Assembly (NCBI GenBank): GCA_003427395.1
Contig: BFEA01000198.1
Coordinates: 929,676 to 953,674 of the forward strand
Direction: 5' to 3'
Length of the DNA stretch: 23,999 nt
Source of the DNA: Chara braunii
Lineage: Eukaryota; Streptophyta; Charophyceae; Charales; Characeae
The notes below the pieces were generated by a model. That model was given only the letters and a program-made list of their open reading frames with translations. It searched no databases and was not told the DNA's origin. Of this stretch, positions 18,413 to 23,999 are shown piece by piece (position 1 is the first letter of the stretch; the number at the start of each line of letters is the position of its first letter). The position numbers were made by a program, and so were the translations under genes.

Positions 18413-18710
18413 CTTCACCACTTCAGGATGCAGCCTGCCTAAACTTGTGGTTTTTACGGTCTTCGGACATCTCGCCACTTTAGAACAACCTTCACCACTT
18501 CAGGGTGCAACCTGCCTAAACAGGTGGTTTTCAGGGTCTTCGAACCTTTTACCACTTCAGGACCATTCAGGATTTTTAGACTGCCTAAAACTCTCACTTC
18601 ACCACTTCAGGATGTAGCCTGCCTAAACAAGTGGTTTTCAGGGTCTTCGATCCTTTCACCAATTCAGGACCATTCGGGATTTTCAGATTGTCAAAAACTT
18701 TCACTTCATA
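18413..18710 (+). repeat. Tandem repeat, three diverged copies
   Basis: Units starting CTTCACCACTTCAGG, followed by GCCTGCCTAAAC and GTGGTTTTCAGGGTCTTCG, begin at 18413, 18490 and 18597. An extra GACCATTCAGGATTTT-type piece lies in the second and third copies. Spacings are 77 and 107 bp. Confidence 0.75.
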
Positions 18711-19254
18711 ATTTTCATTCCTGAATTTTCAGCTACCCGTTAACCGCTTATGGAGGAAAGGTAAAAAAAAACTATGGAAGAAAGTTAAAAGAGTGCTCGA
18801 CATCATTGAGCGAAGAAGCGGATGGAAGGGAAAGTCGTGCATCCCCGGTCAACGGGGTTGGATGGCGACAGCGTCGCCACCCTCCGAGTCTTTGACTGTA
18901 CGTAGGGTGCATGCCAGCATAGGCTGCTGTGACCGACATTACTGTGGGGAGTGATTAAAATCCCCCACGGGTGGCCGTCACGGCAGTCGAGGACCTTGAG
19001 TACGCGCCTCTTTGGGCAGGTCCGTTCGACTTCTTGCATGGTCGGGATGCTGACGAAAGTCCTCTATCTTCCCTGTCTTGAAAGCACAGTCCGAGGAAAT
19101 TCAACGTGCACGCAAGCGGTGGGTGCTTAGCCCAAGGCAGAAACCTGAGTGGAGGGACCAGCACCTGCGGGTGCACCATCCGCCAACCACGAATTGTTGT
19201 GAGAAGTGTGAGTGTGAACAGTCCTGTGGGACCAATGCCACTGGGCCTAGTTTA
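18711..19254. other. Unassigned region with one coding-like segment
   Basis: The plus-strand frame from 19078 (start MKAQSEEIQRARKRW) contains NCCEKCECEQSCGTN and ends at 19278 inside the next tandem repeat. A similar ending (CGTNNCGPNLVGTSANC) recurs at 19809-19861, so the two are related copies of one sequence. No known domain is recognised; Cys content alone does not prove a zinc finger. Confidence 0.35.
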
Positions 19255-19500
19255 GTTAGTACACCCACAGACTATTGAAAAACAGTCATGTGGGATCTGT
19301 ACCTGTGGAAGCTCGGTTGGTACACCCGCAGACTGTTGAAAAATAGTCCTGTGGGATCACCACCCACGCAATGTCAGTTGGTACACCTGCAGATTGTTGA
19401 AAAACAGTCTTGTGGGATCACCACCGAAGCAAGTCCAGTTAGTATACCCACGAGCTGCTGAAATACAGACCTGAGCTCGAACTCCACTGAAGGTGGGTGA
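19255..19500 (+). repeat. 61-bp tandem repeat, about four copies
   Basis: Units start GTTRGTAYACCCRCAG at 19255, 19316, 19377 and 19438, a steady 61-bp period. Each contains a TGTTGAAAAACAGTC-type stretch with a short inverted repeat, then TGTGGGATCACCACC. Related single units occur again near 19837 and 19886. Confidence 0.85.
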
Positions 19501-20100
19501 GTGGGAGCTTATGGCGCAAGCTGAAATACCACTACTTTTATTCTTATGCTTATTTTATTTTATTTTTATTATTATTATTTTACTTATTTCGTGAGGTGGA
19601 ACTAGGACTTTGCCTTTGCCCTTCGATCCAAGGTGCAGGCCCTTGCAGCCTGTCCGATCCAAGCGAAGACATTGTCTGGCAAGGAGTTGGCTGGGGTGGC
19701 ACATCTATTGGAAAGGAACACATAGGTTCGAAGATGAGCTCACCAAGATCGAGAAATCTCGTGCAGAGCAAAAGGGCAAAGCTTATTTTGCTTTCTTGTC
19801 GCGAGCCTGTGGGACCAACAACTGCGGACCCAACTTAGTTGGTACATCCGCAAACTGCTGAAAATAGGCCTTTGGGCGTAACTCAGCTGGTACGCCCCTG
19901 AAAAGTTGAAATAGAGACCTGAATTGGAACTCCGCCGGAGCCAAATATGTCAAACACTGTAATTTTGAGTTACCTAGGGTCGGCCAGTTCGATGGGATTA
20001 TCTCCAGGTGTAATTACTGTGTAATTGCAGTCAGGTACATTCATCAAACATATTAGTGCGAGCACCCCCTCACAAATTGCAAAGATCTGTTATCTCGTAC
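19501..20100 (+). other. Fragments of a repeated gene family and T-rich tract
   Basis: After a T/A-rich tract (about 19540-19590), the segment 19630-19700 reads VQALAACPIQAKTLSGKELA on the plus strand and matches a second copy at about 22108-22170 at DNA level. Then come further copies of the CGTNNCGPNLVG ending and the 61-bp unit (to about 19925). Stops interrupt all frames, so these are remnants. Confidence 0.4.
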
Positions 20101-20103
20101 CTT

Positions 20104-20539
20104 TTATTTGATTTTTGTTGTTATTTTTTCTTGGTTATTATTCCATCGTTGCCTTGGAGGTTGGTCTCCGTTCATACTATAGGATAGAATGAACTTGCGC
20201 TCGGCCCGATTCATCCCATGGTAACCAGCTAGAGCCGGTCGAAGGGTGTCGGGGCAGAAGCCACCTTGCCCAGGCGGATAGGCCATATGGAACCCCTCTC
20301 CACTTGGGCCTTTGAAGTTCTCATTTGAATACTTGCTACTACCACCAAGATCTGCACCGGTACGTGTGACACCTAGGCTCAAGTGGCAAGTATCGCAGCA
20401 GGCCAAGGACCCTCATACTGGTCTCAGCGTCAAACTCTACAGGAAGGCTGGGGCGTAGATTGCTAGCTTGAGTACCAACTAGTGTCGGGGTTGGCAGATT
20501 CAGCAGGGGAATCATGACACTCTTCTTAGCGGATTTCAA
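20104..20539 (-). pseudogene. Weak hypothetical coding remnant
   Basis: Two overlapping minus-strand frames, 20539-20339 (for example LVGTQASNLRPSLPVEFDAE) and 20406-20104 (GADLGGSSKYSNENFKGPSG), have a balanced composition and could be frameshifted parts of one protein. I do not recognise it. The second ends in a T-rich tract that would be its 3' end. Confidence is low. Confidence 0.25.
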
Positions 20540-20689
20540 CTTTTACAGCCACCGACCTGCTATCTGGTTCGTTCAACACTGCTGAGGCGCTTGGGTTAGT
20601 ATGCTGCAACGAAAGACTGGAGAAAGAGACAGCGAAGCAGGCCCAACGCTAGCATCTAGAGCACAGTGCTAGCAATGAGAAATTGGAGT

Positions 20690-21230
20690 GAACCTGGGCG
20701 GGGAGAAGCACCAGATGCATGCGTGACAAGATCGAAGATGGCGGAAGAGTGAGTTGGGCGCAACCAAGGAAGCATGGTTCGCTCGATTCTTATCGGAATC
20801 GAGCAAGGGAAGAAGCGAATTAGGGGTTTTGGCATAGGGCGAATGCAATGGTAGGGTTAGTTTGGTTCAAAGATTTAGTGGAATAGGAGTTAGTGGGAAA
20901 AGTAGATGCATGGAGATGGCGGGGAGCAAAGGAGAAGAGAGGTAGGAAACTGAAGCACATATCTCACACGTTTCTTATTGAAAACGGGCGGGGGAAGAAT
21001 CGTTTTGGAGGTTTTAATAATGAGCGAATCCAAATATGGCATTAGTTTTAGCAGTAAGTTAGTAAGTTAGTAAGTTAGTAAGTCAATAGAGGAAAGTATG
21101 CGTGAAGAGTGTCGGGAAGGAAGGGACACGAGTAAAAATTTTATCTCTCGCTCGATCCTCGATGGATTCGAGCGAGATAAAATGCGAAATAATTCAAATA
21201 AGGATTTTGGGAAGTTGCAAGTTGGATAGC
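20690..21230 (+). repeat. ~184-bp degenerate tandem repeat with hairpins
   Basis: Three diverged copies can be aligned by eye on the block following GGGAAGAA(G/T)CG (20808 and about 20992; weaker near 21180). Each copy is preceded by an inverted repeat or its decayed form: GCTCGATTC/GAATCGAGC (20781-20804), a weak version near 20966, and a long near-perfect hairpin at 21139-21182. Within the second copy, AGTAAGTT repeats four times (21054-21083). Confidence 0.6.
21139..21182. repeat. Near-perfect 19-20-bp hairpin
   Basis: TTTTATCTCTCGCTCGATCC (21139-21158) and GGATTCGAGCGAGATAAAA (21164-21182) are reverse complements except for small bulges, with a 5-nt loop. It is the best-kept of the hairpins in this repeat. 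Confidence 0.75.
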
Positions 21231-21836
21231 AGGGTCAAATTCAACGATAAAGGAATGGCCTAGCTAGTATAGGTGTATGGGGCTGCATGCGGAAGAAGAA
21301 GTAGACAGCGTAATGCATCTATCTGTGTTATGGGGAAAAAATCATTCTCTGTTTCCGTGCAAACAACGGCCTCACTGGTTGCAATCCCGATCTCAGTGAA
21401 ACTGCGGCCTCACTGCTCGCAATTCAATCTCAGTGAAGATCATGCTTGTCGTGAAGATCACCTTCCTCCTCGTCACCACCATTGTTATCTCGGTGGTATG
21501 CTGCACTTCGTGATGTTGACATCACGACCTCCAGGATCGTACAGTTCTCCTTCAGATTTGTCGACCATATTAGCTGTTGTTGCTCGTATCTTTACCGCGG
21601 TGCTGAACCTCACAGCCTGTGTAGAATCCAGGTGCTGCCCCCCGTATTTATCATCGTGTGTTATGGCGATCTATTTCACGTTTTGATTGCTGGTGACCGT
21701 CGTTTTGAAGACGCTCGTCTTTGTTGTGGCGACATCGTAATCTTCTCCCCGCTCATCGATTATATGCTCCGCAAGTGATCTTCTTCCTTCTGACGTTTGA
21801 ACTAGCATGGCCAAGCCAATGACCAGGGGTGCTTAT
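21231..21836. other. Unassigned region
   Basis: Plus-strand frames of 137 and 98 codons overlap here, but neither has a domain or clear coding composition. CCTCACTG(G/C)TxGCAAT(C/T)C appears twice (about 21370 and 21408), a small direct repeat. Confidence 0.35.
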
Positions 21837-21870
21837 AAGAGAGAGAGAGAGAGAGGGGGGGGGGAGGGGG
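21837..21870 (+). repeat. (GA)n followed by G-run
   Basis: GA repeats pass into G-runs of ten and five. Such a purine strand can form triplex or G-rich structures. Confidence 0.9.
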
Positions 21871-22084
21871 AACTCACCTCGACATAGGAAGTGGCGAACT
21901 AGTAGCACGGGTTGAACCAAGGGAACGAGCTTGGAAGAATCAGTGGGGAAGAAGACCCTGCTGAACTTGAATTTAGCTCAGCTTTGTGAAATGACCTGGG
22001 AGGAGTATAATAAATGAGAGCGTTACGATGAAAGCGAGTAACTTCTCTTAACGACAACTTACATGTTGTGAGGTAGGGTCGGGG

Positions 22085-22350
22085 GCTTGCCTCCACTTGT
22101 CAGTATAGGATGCAAGCCATTGCGACCTGTTTGATCTGAGGGAGAGATACTGTTAGGTGGGGAGCTTGGCTGGAACAACATAACTTTCCGGTATGAGCAC
22201 AGGCTGAGAGGGCACGTACCTGATCTTGGTGATGGTCTACAAGACTGACATCTTCATGCACGTCGATTAGTTGCTGCGGACGCCAAAGGAGTGCATTGTC
22301 AATTTGTACGTTGCTAGTAGCTGTGTATGTAGCAATAGTCTGGGGCACAA
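22085..22350 (+). pseudogene. Decayed copy of a repeated gene-family segment
   Basis: The plus strand reads MQAIATCLI, a stop, then after a frame change RYEHRLRGHVPDLGDGLQD and another stop. The DNA at 22108-22170 aligns with 19630-19700, so the window has two diverged copies. The block PDLGDGL looks like a conserved protein motif, but I cannot name the family. Both copies are interrupted and not functional. Confidence 0.4.
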
Positions 22351-22740
22351 AGTGCCAAGTGAGAGGAAGGGCTCCGCATACGTACGTTGGTGGTCACGAG
22401 AGTATGCTCTCGATGACATTCGAATTCGGTGCATGGTTGTTATTAGTTGGTGGAGTGATTTGTGGAAACTCACCAGGTCCAAATATAGCAAGAATTGACA
22501 GATTGAGAGCTCTTTCTTGATTCTATGAGCGTTGTTGCTGCAGTTGCCAACTACGACAACCAGGACCGTGGTTCCTTCGCCCCGATACTGCTACTATGTT
22601 CGGCAGTAGGGCATTTGGTTGCGGCAACCCATTTGCTACAGGCTGATGCAAACATTTTGAGAGGAGCCCAACGAGAGCTGGAATTTTGAGTGAGGCAAGA
22701 AGGATCGGGGGTTGTGAGATGAGAGCGAGGGTAAACAACA
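22351..22740. other. Unassigned region
   Basis: Only short, overlapping frames on both strands without motifs. Confidence 0.35.
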
Positions 22741-22758
22741 GAGAGAGAGAGAGAGAGG
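22741..22758 (+). repeat. Short (GA)n run
   Basis: Eight GA units. Confidence 0.85.
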
Positions 22759-23867
22759 GAATTGAGAATCTTGCGTGTAACGGGATCGAAGAATGTGACA
22801 ATTCATTGATTTGTGCTCAAGCGAAATACTCATTATCGTATTGCATACTTATAATGGGAGCGCACTATGGGTGCGCCGTCTACAAACCAAGATTTACTTA
22901 AAGCGATGAGTGAGGGCATACATGTTGGAACAAGAAGGAAATTCAACAGCAGCGGGGTTTCCACAACAGTGTGCCTTGATCAATGTTGTACCTGAGTCAC
23001 TGCTTGGTCACTGCTAAGACTCGGATTGTTGGTGATGCGTTGAGGGGTTGAGGGCAAGTTGTGATCTAAGAAAGGTTGATGCGCCCTTTTAATCCACGGA
23101 GTTGCTGCCCGTACTTGAGATCGACGTCGATGTTGCTTAAGCAGTACTATGGTGGAGAAGGCTTCTATTACGAAGAGCAGTGGTTGCGGGGACCAGCGTC
23201 GTTGCTGCTAAGGCTGACACTCTGGCTGTCAGGCCCAGTGCATTGCTGTGCATCTCCGAGTTTGCTCCTCATTTTATATTTTAGTACGAATGATTATGCA
23301 CACTACTAAATTATCTGTTGAGACTTCGAAGGAATGTCAAGTTTCACGAGGGGATTGCTGTTGCAGTTTGAGGGCTTGCCAGAGAACTGTTCCTCTACGC
23401 TTTGGCCATGGCTTGGCCGTCTTCACTGCGCTCTCGACCACTATTGCGGGCCCCTCGGGATTTGAAGGTACCAAAACCCTCTCATGTGAGTTGAGTTGAC
23501 CCCTTCTCATATCTCGAGCGTCTGACTTCTCTTCTTCTTTCCTTCTTCATCTAAGTCTAGTCTGTATTCGGAGAGGAAGGTAGTAGGTAGGATTGCAACC
23601 CATAGGACCGCATCAAGGCTTTGTGGGGGTTGACCCACCGATTGCGGGAGCTCTGCCGGAGCCCAGGCGGGACTCTGGAAGCAGAGAACTCAGAGGTAGG
23701 CCGACACGATACCATTAATATTTCAATAAACCCCTATTTATACAAACCTGGTGTTTGGTTTACTTTACTTTGACTTATGTATATGTTTGTTTCTTTTTCA
23801 GGACTCTAATAGAATCAAAAGAGAAATCTACTATGCACGTTTAACTCATCTGTCTGTGGTAAAAATC
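22759..23867. other. Unassigned region with possible transcript-end signals
   Basis: No gene recognised. Near 23724 an AATAAA lies in an AT-rich stretch, and TTTCTTTTTCAG near 23791-23802 looks like a splice acceptor. GC-rich hairpin-prone sequence lies upstream (about 23645-23680). This could be the end of an LTR or of a transcription unit, but no paired repeat is visible in the window. Confidence 0.3.
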
Positions 23868-23999
23868 ACGATTTTTGCATCCAATGATTGAAATGGGGTT
23901 GAAAATGAGGTCCTCCTGACTGATCCGGTCGCTTTGCTGTTTTGCCTAATACATTGGAATGGGGTTGGAGATGAGGTCCTCGTGACTGATCCGGTCGCT
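23868..23999 (+). repeat. 66-bp tandem repeat, two copies, cut by window end
   Basis: AATGGGGTTG...ATGAGGTCCTC.TGACTGATCCGGTCGCT occurs at 23892 and again at 23958 with few differences. The array may continue beyond the window. Confidence 0.85.

Noticed and set aside
1-23999. CRISPR array or bacterial defence locus
   Set aside because: None of the tandem repeats has the repeat-spacer pattern, and the content is eukaryotic.

Overview
The window looks like eukaryotic nuclear DNA from the green (plant/streptophyte) lineage, and it is mostly mobile-element remains, decayed genes and simple or tandem repeats. Four things point there: a spliceosomal intron with matching phases, an embedded plastid-type 23S rRNA fragment, remains of a non-LTR retrotransposon, and a Penelope-like element whose GIY-YIG domain comes before the retroelement body, an arrangement known from green algae. 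A charophyte such as Chara is my best guess; this is inference, and no species-specific marker gene was recognised. I see no tRNA genes, CRISPR arrays, bacterial operons or plainly intact housekeeping genes.

Layout. 1-650 is packed with short perfect hairpins. 890-1230 is a degenerate repeat array with T-runs. 1512-1755 carries two blocks of a 10-bp repeat. 1760-3740 is unassigned, with two strong hairpins. 3741-5040 (minus) is a broken LINE reverse transcriptase region, interrupted at 4533-4714 by plastid 23S rRNA sequence. 5041-6258 is AT-rich and then a GA/GAA microsatellite. 6259-6947 is a ~167-bp minisatellite. 7280-7429 is a CT microsatellite containing one N. 7678-9490 (minus) is a two-exon acidic-protein gene with a possible, stop-interrupted 5' extension.

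9536-9573 is a perfect 38-bp palindrome identical to a Nextera mate-pair circularisation junction. It is a library artefact, so the sequence left and right of it need not be neighbours in the genome.

9574-13930 holds the most interesting element: a candidate hammerhead ribozyme (10001-10050), an ORF1 with a zinc knuckle, coiled coil and SAP/HeH-like end (10379-11950, four in-frame stops), then a frameshifted ORF2 with a GIY-YIG nuclease domain and the PLE-like segment expected before the RT (about 11979-13680). No RT core was found before a CT microsatellite at 13931. Beyond that lie weak coding remnants (13836-14637), a clearly decayed minus-strand protein gene of unknown identity (15377-16422), an AT-rich tract, and a long repeat-rich region (17139-23999) with 61-bp, ~184-bp and 66-bp tandem repeats and fragments of a repeated gene family.

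Several interrupted frames contain stops that single C-to-T changes could have produced, which would fit cytosine methylation and deamination of silenced elements. The best candidate for a biologically interesting system is the ribozyme-bearing, N-terminal GIY-YIG retroelement.
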